A stretch of 64,000 bases of DNA from CAVQGZ01 sp942491665 (GTDB lineage Bacteria; Actinomycetota; Actinomycetes; Jiangellales; Jiangellaceae): NCBI GenBank assembly GCA_942491665.1, contig CALOBR010000021.1, forward strand, positions 62,001 through 126,000. The letters are read 5' to 3'. Positions within the stretch are counted from its first letter, which is position 1. Every line of letters starts with the position of its first letter. The position numbers were made by a program, and so were the translations under genes. Shown here piece by piece: positions 56,836 to 64,000 of this stretch. The notes under the pieces were generated by a model. That model was not told where the DNA came from and did not search any database. It worked only from the letters and a program-made list of their open reading frames with translations.

Positions 56836-57513
56836 TCAGATGACTTCGTAGACGAAGTACTGCACCTTGATCGTTGAGCCGTACTCAGGGTGGCGGGGCA
56901 GGTAGGGCATCGGCTCGGTACCGAAGACCCGCCGCCACAGCCGATCGCGATCCAGTGCGTCCAGCTGCTCCTGGTAGTTCTGGTCGCGCATGATGTCGTC
57001 GCGCTGAGAGAACACGACGTGCCCGCCGGGCCGCGCGAGGCGGCAGATCTCGCGTAGCACCTGGTTCGTCTCGAAGTAGGTCAGCGCCCCGATGAACATG
57101 ACCGCGTCGTACGTGCCGTCGGCGATGGGGAACGGGAACTGCTGCATGTCCACGCGGCTCAGCCGGTCATAGGCGCCCGTGCGCTCGGCGATCTCGAGCA
57201 GCCCCGGGGAGATGTCGATGCCATCGATGTGGGTGAAACCCAGAGTCTTCATCGCCGACCCCGTCAGACCGGAGCCGCACGCGGCGTCCAGAATGCGGCC
57301 GTCTGTCGGAACGTAGTTGCGCAGGATCGCCGCCGCGGTCTCCGGCCCGACGTATCCCCACTCGTCGAACGTCTCGTCGTAGGTGCCGCTCTCGGCGAAG
57401 GTGTCGTAGTCGCGTTGGACGGTACTGCTGTCGGTCGAGTACTGCGCGCCCCAGATATCCGGGGTGTCGTCGATGATGTCGTCTCCCACGGCCCCTCCGC
57501 TCCTCGAGTCCAT
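56836..57513 (-). CDS. Class I SAM-dependent methyltransferase
   Basis: 225 residues. Motif I is GRILDAACGSGLTGSAMKTL and motif II IDGIDISPGLLEIAERT. YDAVMFIGALTYFETNQVLR and ICRLARPGGHVVFSQRDDIM follow. It resembles the Williams-Beuren/UbiE-like methyltransferases acting on small molecules; a substrate cannot be read. ATG start at 57513 with upstream GGAGGGG. It is convergent with the Nfn-like gene and divergent from none; the quinone-reductase-like gene lies upstream on the same strand, 71 bases away. Confidence 0.85.
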   Translation of the reverse strand: MDSRSGGAVGDDIIDDTPDIWGAQYSTDSSTVQRDYDTFAESGTYDETFDEWGYVGPETAAAILRNYVPTDGRILDAACGSGLTGSAMKTLGFTHIDGIDISPGLLEIAERTGAYDRLSRVDMQQFPFPIADGTYDAVMFIGALTYFETNQVLREICRLARPGGHVVFSQRDDIMRDQNYQEQLDALDRDRLWRRVFGTEPMPYLPRHPEYGSTIKVQYFVYEVI

Positions 57514-57584
57514 CTCATGCCCACGCTAGCCTGACATCGCATCGGTGCCCGTGGAGCTAGGGGTAGGCGGGGCTGTTGACGTGA

Positions 57585-58544
57585 TCAGGGTGGCTGGATC
57601 GAAACCGCTACTCCTCCGCGCTTGTGGCCGGTCTCGACGAATCGGTGCGCTTCGACGATGCCGTCCAATGGGTACGTGGCCCCGAGAACCGGGGCGAGCG
57701 TGCCGGCGTCGACGAGCGCGGTGAGTTGCTCCAGGCGCCGGGAGCTCAGCTCCAGGTTGCCGTCGTCGATGGAGACATACCGACCGTCCGGAGTCAGGGC
57801 TTTCCTGCTGGCCTGCTTGAGTGGCGATGACTTGTACCCGCCGACGGAGTCGAGGACGACGTCGTAGCGAGCACCGGGGGGTGCCGTGTCCACGCGGGTG
57901 TAGTCGAGCACCTGGTCGGCGCCCAGGGCTCTGACGAGGTCGATGTTCTTCGTGCTGCAGACGCCGGTGACGCGCGCTCCGAGCGAATGGGCGTACTGGA
58001 CGGCCATCGTCCCGGACGTGCCGGACGCGCCGTAGACGAGGACGTCCTGCCCGGGCTGGATATGGCCTCGGTCGACGTACTGGAGGGCGAGCAGCCCCCC
58101 GTAGAAGGCAGCGGTCGCCTGCTCGTGAGTGAGGCTGTCGGGCTTGACCGAAAGGCAGCCGTGGACGCGCGAGTCGGTTTCGATCATGCACCGGTACTGC
58201 GCGTAGGCGCCGAGCCGGAACCCGGTGCCGCCGTACACGGCATCACCGGGTGTGAACCTGCTGACCTGTCGGCCCGCCTCATCGATCACACCGGAGAAGA
58301 CGAAGCCGAGGATGGGACGTCGCGGCTTTCTCACCCCCATCATGAGGCGGAACGGAACCTGCACCCTGGCAGGCAGGTTCGCTGATCGGATGAAGATGTC
58401 GCTTGCGGTCACCGCGCTGGCGACGATCCGAATCCGCACCTCGTCGGGCCCCGGCGACGGCGTCGGAACCTGGCGAGCACGCAGCACCTCTGGTGGGCCG
58501 TACCGGTCGCTGCCGACCGCGGTCATGGTCACGGGAGCCGACAT
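57585..58544 (-). CDS. MDR-family NAD(P)-dependent oxidoreductase (quinone reductase-like)
   Basis: 319 residues of the medium-chain dehydrogenase family without zinc ligands: GPPEVLRARQVPTPSPGPDE, SGVIDEAGRQVSRFTPGDAV, the Rossmann region DVLVYGASGTSGTMAVQYAH and GARVTGVCSTKNIDLVRALG. The C-terminus GIVEAHRFVETGHKRGGVAV is typical of quinone oxidoreductase-like MDRs. Likely NADPH-dependent reduction of a quinone or enone. The ATG at 58544 (MSAPVTMTAVG) is preferred to one three codons earlier. It is divergent from the DUF4386 gene. Confidence 0.85.
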   Translation of the reverse strand: MSAPVTMTAVGSDRYGPPEVLRARQVPTPSPGPDEVRIRIVASAVTASDIFIRSANLPARVQVPFRLMMGVRKPRRPILGFVFSGVIDEAGRQVSRFTPGDAVYGGTGFRLGAYAQYRCMIETDSRVHGCLSVKPDSLTHEQATAAFYGGLLALQYVDRGHIQPGQDVLVYGASGTSGTMAVQYAHSLGARVTGVCSTKNIDLVRALGADQVLDYTRVDTAPPGARYDVVLDSVGGYKSSPLKQASRKALTPDGRYVSIDDGNLELSSRRLEQLTALVDAGTLAPVLGATYPLDGIVEAHRFVETGHKRGGVAVSIQPP

Positions 58545-58700
58545 GTTCCTCACCCCATCACAACCACGGACCCGGTGCCGGATCCCCGGGTGTTGTGATG
58601 CCCGGCCCTTGTGCCCTGGTACTTCTCTGCTTGTGGTCGAGACCGGGTGTGCACTCCGACGGCACTGGCGTGGGGTGTCTCGTGGTGTCTGCGTGGTGTC

Positions 58701-58730
58701 GCAGGCGCAGGCGCAGGCGCAGGCGCAGGC
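58701..58730 (+). repeat. Hexanucleotide tandem repeat (GCAGGC x5)
   Basis: Five exact copies of GCAGGC, ending 8 bases before the GGGGAGG ribosome-binding site of the DUF4386 gene. It is preceded by imperfect CGTGGTGTCT repeats (about 58665-58700). Position and perfection make slippage and copy-number change plausible. Confidence 0.8.
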
Positions 58731-58747
58731 AGCTGAGGGGAGGCGCT

Positions 58748-59224
58748 GTGGCTTCGCGCAAGGAGACAGCGCGTATCGCGGGGGGCCTGTACCTGGCCTA
58801 CATCGTGCTGACGGTCTTCGCGAATGCCACTCGGGACAGGCTGGTGGTGCCCAGGGAGGCTTCCACGACGGCGGTCAACGTCGTGGCCTCGGCGCCGCTG
58901 CTGCGCGTCAGCGTCGTCAGCGACGTCCTGGCAGGCGTCCTGTTCCTACTGACAGCCTGGGCCCTCTACGTGCTGCTGAAGCCTGTCAACCCGAATGTCG
59001 CGCTGCTGTTCGTGGCGCTGAACCTGGCTGGCGTCGCTGTGCAGTGCCTGAACATGCTCAACTTCTTCGCCGCCTGGCTCACCTATGCCCTGCAGTTCTT
59101 CCTCCTCCCGAGCGCCAACTGGGTGAGCTCCGTGACCTCGGTGCTCGGCTTCATCGGGGAGTTCTCCCTCATGTTCTGGCTGCTCATCATGGGCGCACGC
59201 GAGCCGGTACCGGCATCCGTCTGA
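58748..59224 (+). CDS. DUF4386 membrane protein
   Basis: About 158 residues with four hydrophobic segments: RKETARIAGGLYLAYIVLTV, VVSDVLAGVLFLLTAWALYV, VALLFVALNLAGVAVQCLNM and FIGEFSLMFWLLIMG. This matches the DUF4386 family of unknown function, though many members are longer (~230 residues) and one loop is short here. The GTG at 58748 follows AGGGGAGG at good spacing. Upstream in-frame sequence is Arg/Ser-rich and includes the hexanucleotide repeat, so it is probably untranslated. Confidence 0.72.
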   Translation: MASRKETARIAGGLYLAYIVLTVFANATRDRLVVPREASTTAVNVVASAPLLRVSVVSDVLAGVLFLLTAWALYVLLKPVNPNVALLFVALNLAGVAVQCLNMLNFFAAWLTYALQFFLLPSANWVSSVTSVLGFIGEFSLMFWLLIMGAREPVPASV

Positions 59225-59365
59225 GCAGGGATAACTAGGCGTTGTGTGGATCTGCACGTGTTGAAACGGACAGATCAGCCGAGAACTGCGTAGCCGAACT
59301 ATCGGGGCTGACGGGTGATGCTCCCTGCATCTTCGTACCTGACCCACCGCGACCGAACGGTCTGA

Positions 59366-61402
59366 TCAGCGACCGGGCCTCAGAACCGCCGTGGCTGGCG
59401 CGAAGCGTGAACGCTCGTCGCGGTTGACCGCTGCCACGCGCACCTGCAGCGTTCCTCGCACCGGCAGGCCGCGTACGACCAGGCGGCGGGCGTCCGGCTT
59501 GTTCACCTTGACCCTCGTCCAGCGGCCGTCGTCGACCTTGTACCGGACGATCCATCGCCGCAGCTGCGTCGAGCCGGTGTACGTGGGGGGCGCCCACTTG
59601 ATGGCGGTGACCGAGTCGCGGCGCTCGCGCAGGCGAACTCCGGTGGGCTGGTAAGGACGCGTGGTCGGGGTGACGCTGGCCGACGCGCTGTAGCCGGATG
59701 TCGCCCCGGTCTGCGGCACGGCGCGCACCTTGACCGTCGTGCGCGTGTTCGGCGGGAGACCGCGCAGCACGAGCGAAGGCTGGGTGACCGTGGTGCTCTT
59801 CCAGCTGCGGCCTGCGTTGCTCGACCAGGTGACTTCGAAACCCTTGGTGGGTGGCGCGTAAGCCACCTGAGCCGGCGTGAAGGTCACGCTGGCCCTGCGC
59901 GGTCGCAGTGGAGTCGCCGTGACCGACTGGGGGGTGGCGGCCTGCGCCAGGAGCGGCACGACCCGAGCGGTCTGGGTGGGGCCGATCGCTTTCTGGGCAT
60001 CGACTGGGGTGACCGCCACGACAACCTGCTCACCGCCGCGCAGGCCGTCGAAGGTGACCCGGTGCAGCGCGACCGGGTCGACGGCACCGTTGGCTCCCCG
60101 TAGCGCGGAGACGGTGCGACGCTGGCTCACCACCTCGCGGCCGTCGGCGTCGGTGCGCGACAGCGTCACCTCGAACGACGACAGCGTGGTGAGGTCGTAC
60201 GCGCCGCCGGCCGACCAGGTCGCGGTGACCGACCCGGCCCCGGGCACGACGGCGAGCGGCTGAGGCTCGGGTACCGGGAAGATCGGCGGGCCGCCGGCCT
60301 GCACCCGGGTGCGGTCGACGTAGGCGACGAGCTGGGCAGCAAGGGCGGGTGAGCTGATGTGCGCGACCACCTCGGAGAAGCGGCGCGGGAAGGCTCCCCA
60401 GTTCGTCGAACCGGTGTAGACCTCGTTGCCGACGACGAGAAGCTTGTCGTGAGCCTTGGCCCGCCCACCGGTGGACCGTCGGGTGTCGAAGACGTCGATC
60501 CCCGCCGCGGCGACCGTTCGAACAGCGTCGCTCCAGGGCTCGCCGGTGTTGACGGCGATCGGGGAGCCTGCCCGGTGCGCCTGCACGAGCGCGTCGGCGA
60601 CCGCTTGGCCGCGCGTCCCCTTCCAGATCGACATCTGGACGGTGATCCGCCGACCGTTCGCCGAACGTATCGCGTCCAGCACCGGGTCGACCGTGCCCGG
60701 GTAGAAGTGCAGCACGACGCCGGGCGTGGCCACCTTCGAGTAGCGCATGCCCTTGCCGGCGGCGAGCCGGTCGACCCAGGCCGAGGTCTGGCGGTAGAGG
60801 TCGGCGTTCTGCAGGACGACGCTGTGGTTCCACTGCCGCGGGTCGGAGATGTTGGCCGAGCTGATGAGCACGGTCTTGTCGTGGCTGAACGTGCCGACCT
60901 TCGTGTGGGTGGACGCCTTGTAGGGGGCCACGATGTGGGAGGCCGCGATGGGCGACGTGCCCAGTGCCTTGCGCAGGCTGCGGACGGCCTTGGTCTTCCA
61001 CGTCTTCGGATCGACGACGACGCGCACGCTCACCCCGCGCTCCTTCGCCGCGATCAGCGCGTTGGCGATGCGTTCGCTGTGGAACGACCACGTCGTCAAG
61101 CCGATCGTGTCGCCGGACTGCTGCCGCTCGATCTGACGCATCATGGCGTCCAGAAGTGCTGTGCGCTCGGGACCGGTCACCATCGCGTTCTTGGTGATGA
61201 GCCATGCGGGACCGGACGGAGTCGCCGCGGCCGGGTCGACCCGAGTGACCGGCGCTATCCCAGCAGGCACGACGGTTGCCGGCGCTGGTGGTCCTGCGAA
61301 CGCCGACACGGGCGAGAGCAGCCCGAGCACGAGTGCCGCTGCGGTGGCTGCGACAAGAGTGACAGGTGTGCGGCGTGTTGCTACCGGGGAAGGAGTGAAC
61401 AC
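59366..61402 (-). CDS. Secreted phospholipase D-like protein with fibronectin type III domains
   Basis: 678 residues. A signal peptide (VTLVAATAAALVLGLLSPVS, then AFAGPP) directs export. The PLD-like catalytic region spans about 60-345 with two HKD-type motifs: STHTKVGTFSHDKTVLISSA and RAKAHDKLLVVGNEVYTGST. Three fibronectin III-like repeats follow (for example RVVPLLAQAATPQSVTATPL and TYTGSTQLRRWIVRYKVDD). Phosphodiesterase activity on lipids or nucleic acids is likely; Fn3 domains usually mediate binding to polymers. The GTG at 61402 lies 7 bases after a CATACT box, suggesting a leaderless transcript. Confidence 0.88.
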   Translation of the reverse strand: MFTPSPVATRRTPVTLVAATAAALVLGLLSPVSAFAGPPAPATVVPAGIAPVTRVDPAAATPSGPAWLITKNAMVTGPERTALLDAMMRQIERQQSGDTIGLTTWSFHSERIANALIAAKERGVSVRVVVDPKTWKTKAVRSLRKALGTSPIAASHIVAPYKASTHTKVGTFSHDKTVLISSANISDPRQWNHSVVLQNADLYRQTSAWVDRLAAGKGMRYSKVATPGVVLHFYPGTVDPVLDAIRSANGRRITVQMSIWKGTRGQAVADALVQAHRAGSPIAVNTGEPWSDAVRTVAAAGIDVFDTRRSTGGRAKAHDKLLVVGNEVYTGSTNWGAFPRRFSEVVAHISSPALAAQLVAYVDRTRVQAGGPPIFPVPEPQPLAVVPGAGSVTATWSAGGAYDLTTLSSFEVTLSRTDADGREVVSQRRTVSALRGANGAVDPVALHRVTFDGLRGGEQVVVAVTPVDAQKAIGPTQTARVVPLLAQAATPQSVTATPLRPRRASVTFTPAQVAYAPPTKGFEVTWSSNAGRSWKSTTVTQPSLVLRGLPPNTRTTVKVRAVPQTGATSGYSASASVTPTTRPYQPTGVRLRERRDSVTAIKWAPPTYTGSTQLRRWIVRYKVDDGRWTRVKVNKPDARRLVVRGLPVRGTLQVRVAAVNRDERSRFAPATAVLRPGR

Positions 61403-61409
61403 CGCGCCT

Positions 61410-61437
61410 AGTATGGTCAGTTTGGCTGATCCGTAAA
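61410..61437 (-). promoter_or_regulatory. Promoter of the PLD-like gene with a small inverted repeat
   Basis: On the minus strand TTTACG (61437-61432) and CATACT (61415-61410) are 16 bases apart, and the GTG follows 7 bases later. TCAG-TTTGG-CTGA (61418-61430) is a 4-bp inverted repeat inside the spacer and may be a regulator site. Confidence 0.4.
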
Positions 61438-61447
61438 GCCTTGCAGG

Positions 61448-62809
61448 TCAGCGCATGGTGTCCAGCGCCGCCAGCACGTCCTCAGGTCGCGTCTGCGGGT
61501 TGACCACGATCAGCCGGAACACGGGTCGCGAGCGCCACGTCGTAGGCACACAGAGGATCACCCCGGCCAGCGCCATCTCGTGCGACCAGTCGGTGTAGCG
61601 CTGCGCCTCCCAACCGACCCGCTCGAACAGCAGCACCGAGAGTTCGGGTGCGAGCACCAGTCGCAGGTGGTCGCGGTGCTCGATACCCGCTGCGACCTGG
61701 TGGGCCACCTCGATCCCGCGCTCGATCGCTTCGGTGTAGCGATCGGTGCCGTGCACCGCGAGGGAGAACCAGAAGGGCAGGCCGCGTACCCGGCGGCTGA
61801 GGTGTATCGCCAGGTCGGCAGGGTTCCACTCGGCCCGGTCGATCGTGTCGAGGTAGGACGCGCGCTGAGCGTGGGCCGCCCGCGCGTGGCCGGGCTCGCG
61901 GTAGAGCAGGGCGCACGAGTCGTACGGGGCGAACAGCCACTTGTGCGGGTCGACGATGAAGCTGTCGGCCCGCTCCACGCCGGCGAAGCGATGCCGCACG
62001 CTGGGCGCGGCGAGCGCGGCACCTCCGTAGGCCCCGTCCACGTGCAGCCACACGTCGTTCTCGGCGCAGACGTCGGCCACGTCGGCCAGGTCGTCGACCA
62101 CCCCACCGTTCGTCGTGCCTGCCGAGGCGACCACGGCGACCACCTCGGGATGCCCCCGCAGCCCATCACGCAGCGCAGCACCGGTGAGGTGTCCACGCTC
62201 GTCCGTCTGCACGGTGACGACGCCGACGTCCATCACCCTCGCTGCCGAGAACACCGACGAGTGCGCGCCCTCGGTACAGGCGATGGCCCACCCCTGCGAT
62301 GGCCGGGCGCCCCTTCGTTCTGCGACCGTCGTGCGCGCCGTGACGAGCGCCGACAGCGTGCCGATCGTCCCGCCGGCCACGAAGCACCCGCCGGCTCCCT
62401 GCGGCCACCCGAGCAGGTCGACCAGCCACCCCAAGGCCTCGTTCTCGGCGTAGATGGCCCCGGCCCCGGTCTCCCAGATGCCGCCGAAGATGTTGGCCGC
62501 GCTGGTCGCGAAGTCGAAGGCAACCGCGGAGCGCGTGGGCGCGGACGGCACGTACGCCAGGTTCATGGGGTCGTCCTGCGACCGGGTGGCCGGGGCGAGC
62601 ACCTCGTCGAACACGCGCAGGGCGGCAGATCCGCCGATCCCGCTCGGGGTGACCGTGGCTCCTGCCGCCTCGGCCAGGTCGTGAGCCGGACGTGCCGTGG
62701 TCTTCGGGTCGGTGTGGCTGACCACACGTTCGGCTGCCCAGGCAAGAACTGCCTGCACGGTGGGCGTCTCGTCGTCCCAGAACGAGAGATCGGCCTCAGG
62801 TGAGCTCAC
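61448..62809 (-). CDS. PLP-dependent group II amino-acid decarboxylase
   Basis: 453 residues. Features are FGGIWETGAGAIYAENEALG (binding groove), GCFVAGGTIGTLSALVTART (phosphate loop), CTEGAHSSVFSAARVMDV (ring-stacking His), VVASAGTTNGGVVDDLADVA, WLHVDGAYGGAALAAPS (Asp contacting the PLP nitrogen) and FIVDPHKWLFAPYDSCALLY (Schiff-base Lys). This is the aromatic-amino-acid/glutamate/diaminobutyrate decarboxylase fold; the substrate is not determinable by eye. The GTG at 62809 (VSSPEADLSFWDDE) is the family-like start. The gene is divergent from an amidase gene 51 bases away, and the two may share a promoter region. Confidence 0.88.
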   Translation of the reverse strand: MSSPEADLSFWDDETPTVQAVLAWAAERVVSHTDPKTTARPAHDLAEAAGATVTPSGIGGSAALRVFDEVLAPATRSQDDPMNLAYVPSAPTRSAVAFDFATSAANIFGGIWETGAGAIYAENEALGWLVDLLGWPQGAGGCFVAGGTIGTLSALVTARTTVAERRGARPSQGWAIACTEGAHSSVFSAARVMDVGVVTVQTDERGHLTGAALRDGLRGHPEVVAVVASAGTTNGGVVDDLADVADVCAENDVWLHVDGAYGGAALAAPSVRHRFAGVERADSFIVDPHKWLFAPYDSCALLYREPGHARAAHAQRASYLDTIDRAEWNPADLAIHLSRRVRGLPFWFSLAVHGTDRYTEAIERGIEVAHQVAAGIEHRDHLRLVLAPELSVLLFERVGWEAQRYTDWSHEMALAGVILCVPTTWRSRPVFRLIVVNPQTRPEDVLAALDTMR

Positions 62810-62860
62810 CGTCGGCAGACTACGACGCGGCCGGTCGTGCGGCCTCCTACGCTGAGACCC

Positions 62861-64000
62861 GTGCGACATGACGAGTACGCCGCCCATGACGCGGCCGGGC
62901 TTGCCGAGCTGGTGAGCACCGGGCAGGTGACCCCCGGCGAGGTGGTCAGCGCCGCCAACGCCCGCATCGACGCCGTCAACGACGCCGTGAACGCCGTGGT
63001 TCACCGTATGGACCCACCCGCCGACACTGCCGACGGTCTCGACGCTCCGTTCGCCGGCGTCCCCTTCGTGCTCAAAGACATGGACGGCCGCCTCGCCGGC
63101 CACCCCGCGTCCTACGGCAGTCAGGCGCTCGCCGGGTGGGTGCCCGACCACGACAGCGAGCTGATCCGCCGGTACAAGGCCGCCGGGCTGCGCATCATCG
63201 GCAAGACCAACTGCCCTGAGCTGGGGATCATGGGCGTCACCGAGCCCGTGCTGCATGGGCCGACCCGCAACCCGTGGAACCTCGATCACTCACCTGGGGG
63301 CAGCAGCGGCGGGTCCGCGGCAGCGGTCGCGGCCGGCATCGTCCCCGTGGCCAGCGCCGGTGACGGAGGTGGCTCGATCCGCATCCCGGCCTCTGCCTGC
63401 GGCCTGTTCGGGCTCAAGCCGAGCCGCGGTCTCATGCCCCTGGCGCCAGAGGGTGACCCATGGCTGGGGCTGGTCAGCCGCCACGTCCTCACCCGCTCGG
63501 TGCGCGACTCCGCGGCGATCCTCGACGCCACCTGCGGTGCGTTCCGCGGGTCGCTGTACGCCCAGCCGCGCCGGCCACGGTCTTTCTTTGCCCGTCTCGA
63601 GCGCGCCCCGCGACGGCTGACGGTCGGAGTCAGCCGACGGTCGTTCCTCGACGAGCCGCTGCACCCCGACTGCGTCTCCGCCGTCGACGACGCCGCCGCT
63701 CTGCTGGAGTCGCTGGGTCACCGGGTCGTCGACCTCGAGCTGCCCATGCAGCACGCCGAGCTGGCTCGGGCCTACCTGACGATCGTCGCGGCAGCGGTGG
63801 CCGCCGACATCCGTGCCATCGAGGTCAAGACCGGCGAGGCCCCGTCGCCGAGCTCGGTCGAGCCATCCACTTGGTTCTTGAAGCAGGTCGGGGACGCCAT
63901 CTCGGCCCGCGAGCTGTACGAGGCGCACGAGCTCGCCGCGACCACGGCGCTGACCTTCGGCAGCGTGTTCGCCGAGGACATCGACGTCCACTTGTCGGCG
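62861..64000 (+). CDS. Amidase signature family enzyme (5' part)
   Basis: 380 codons to the right edge, still open, so the C-terminal ~80-100 residues are outside the window. The Ser-cisSer-Lys triad is visible: Lys72 in PFVLKDMDG, cis-Ser148 in HSPGGSSGGSAAAVAAG, and nucleophile Ser172 in GDGGGSIRIPASACGLFG. The family hydrolyses amides, including urethanes, nitrile-derived amides and Glu-tRNA(Gln) partners. Absence of gatC/gatB neighbours argues against GatA. GTG start (VRHDEYAAHDAAGLAELV). Divergent from the PLP decarboxylase. Confidence 0.9.
   Translation, partial: MRHDEYAAHDAAGLAELVSTGQVTPGEVVSAANARIDAVNDAVNAVVHRMDPPADTADGLDAPFAGVPFVLKDMDGRLAGHPASYGSQALAGWVPDHDSELIRRYKAAGLRIIGKTNCPELGIMGVTEPVLHGPTRNPWNLDHSPGGSSGGSAAAVAAGIVPVASAGDGGGSIRIPASACGLFGLKPSRGLMPLAPEGDPWLGLVSRHVLTRSVRDSAAILDATCGAFRGSLYAQPRRPRSFFARLERAPRRLTVGVSRRSFLDEPLHPDCVSAVDDAAALLESLGHRVVDLELPMQHAELARAYLTIVAAAVAADIRAIEVKTGEAPSPSSVEPSTWFLKQVGDAISARELYEAHELAATTALTFGSVFAEDIDVHLSA

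Overview
The window is about 70% GC. It encodes actinobacterial family signatures: a YlbL-type Lon-like protease, a UPF0182 membrane protein, a DUF2342 metalloprotease, a GTP-type PEP carboxykinase, a deazaflavin-dependent nitroreductase-like protein, many GTG starts and several leaderless-looking promoters. I read it as a chromosomal segment of an Actinomycetota member. The order and genus cannot be fixed from this sequence alone.

Layout. 1-5.2 kb is conserved housekeeping: metalloprotease, YlbL, UPF0182 and an initiator tRNA-fMet whose promoter lies inside a 13-bp inverted repeat. Beyond the tRNA (5.2-13.3 kb) the DNA becomes accessory: an extremely GC-rich tract, an ABC exporter, a CPBP protease, a PadR/HAAS regulatory pair, and a cluster of decayed genes. 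The relics are an alpha/beta-hydrolase tail, a VanZ-RDD gene with two lesions, a glycine-zipper protein with an in-frame TGA, a ribbon-helix-helix antitoxin stub, and a MntA/HepT-type toxin-antitoxin pair that has lost internal segments. 13.8-24 kb is signalling: a cyclic-nucleotide-binding protein and a class III cyclase-ATPase-TPR protein split by one in-frame TAA, a GNAT, a beta-repeat lipoprotein, and an oligopeptide-type binding lipoprotein directly upstream of a large LuxR-family ATPase regulator. 24-30 kb holds a regulator/hydrolase pair with a palindromic operator, a two-domain SnoaL protein, a TMEM175-like channel, a DUF2252 protein, and a second damaged spot (ArsR-SRPBCC fused by deletion, truncated GNAT).

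30-57 kb is dominated by central carbon metabolism. It has crotonyl-CoA carboxylase/reductase, pyruvate phosphate dikinase, and a tightly packed trio that looks like mesaconyl-C4-CoA hydratase, malyl/citramalyl-CoA lyase and mesaconyl-CoA C1-C4 transferase. Further on are class I fructose-bisphosphate aldolase, GTP-PEP carboxykinase, a one-chain pyruvate:ferredoxin oxidoreductase with a C-terminal ferredoxin on an Ala/Pro linker, and an overlapping gene for a fused Nfn/GltD-type NAD(P)H:ferredoxin oxidoreductase. Together they suggest C2/C3 assimilation: butyryl-level carboxylation, glyoxylate/propionyl-CoA chemistry to pyruvate plus acetyl-CoA, pyruvate to PEP, then gluconeogenesis, with pyruvate oxidation or synthesis coupled to NAD(P)H. 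The combination of an ethylmalonyl-CoA enzyme with the mesaconyl-transferase branch of the 3-hydroxypropionate bicycle is the most notable system here. A MetP/MetS amino-acid importer, a SNF2-SWIM helicase and a secreted nuclease-like lipoprotein lie between these genes.

57-64 kb has a methyltransferase, a quinone-reductase-like dehydrogenase, a DUF4386 protein preceded by a hexanucleotide repeat, a secreted phospholipase D-like/fibronectin III protein, and a divergent PLP decarboxylase/amidase pair; the amidase runs off the window. Several single-base lesions could be sequencing errors. The internal deletions could not.
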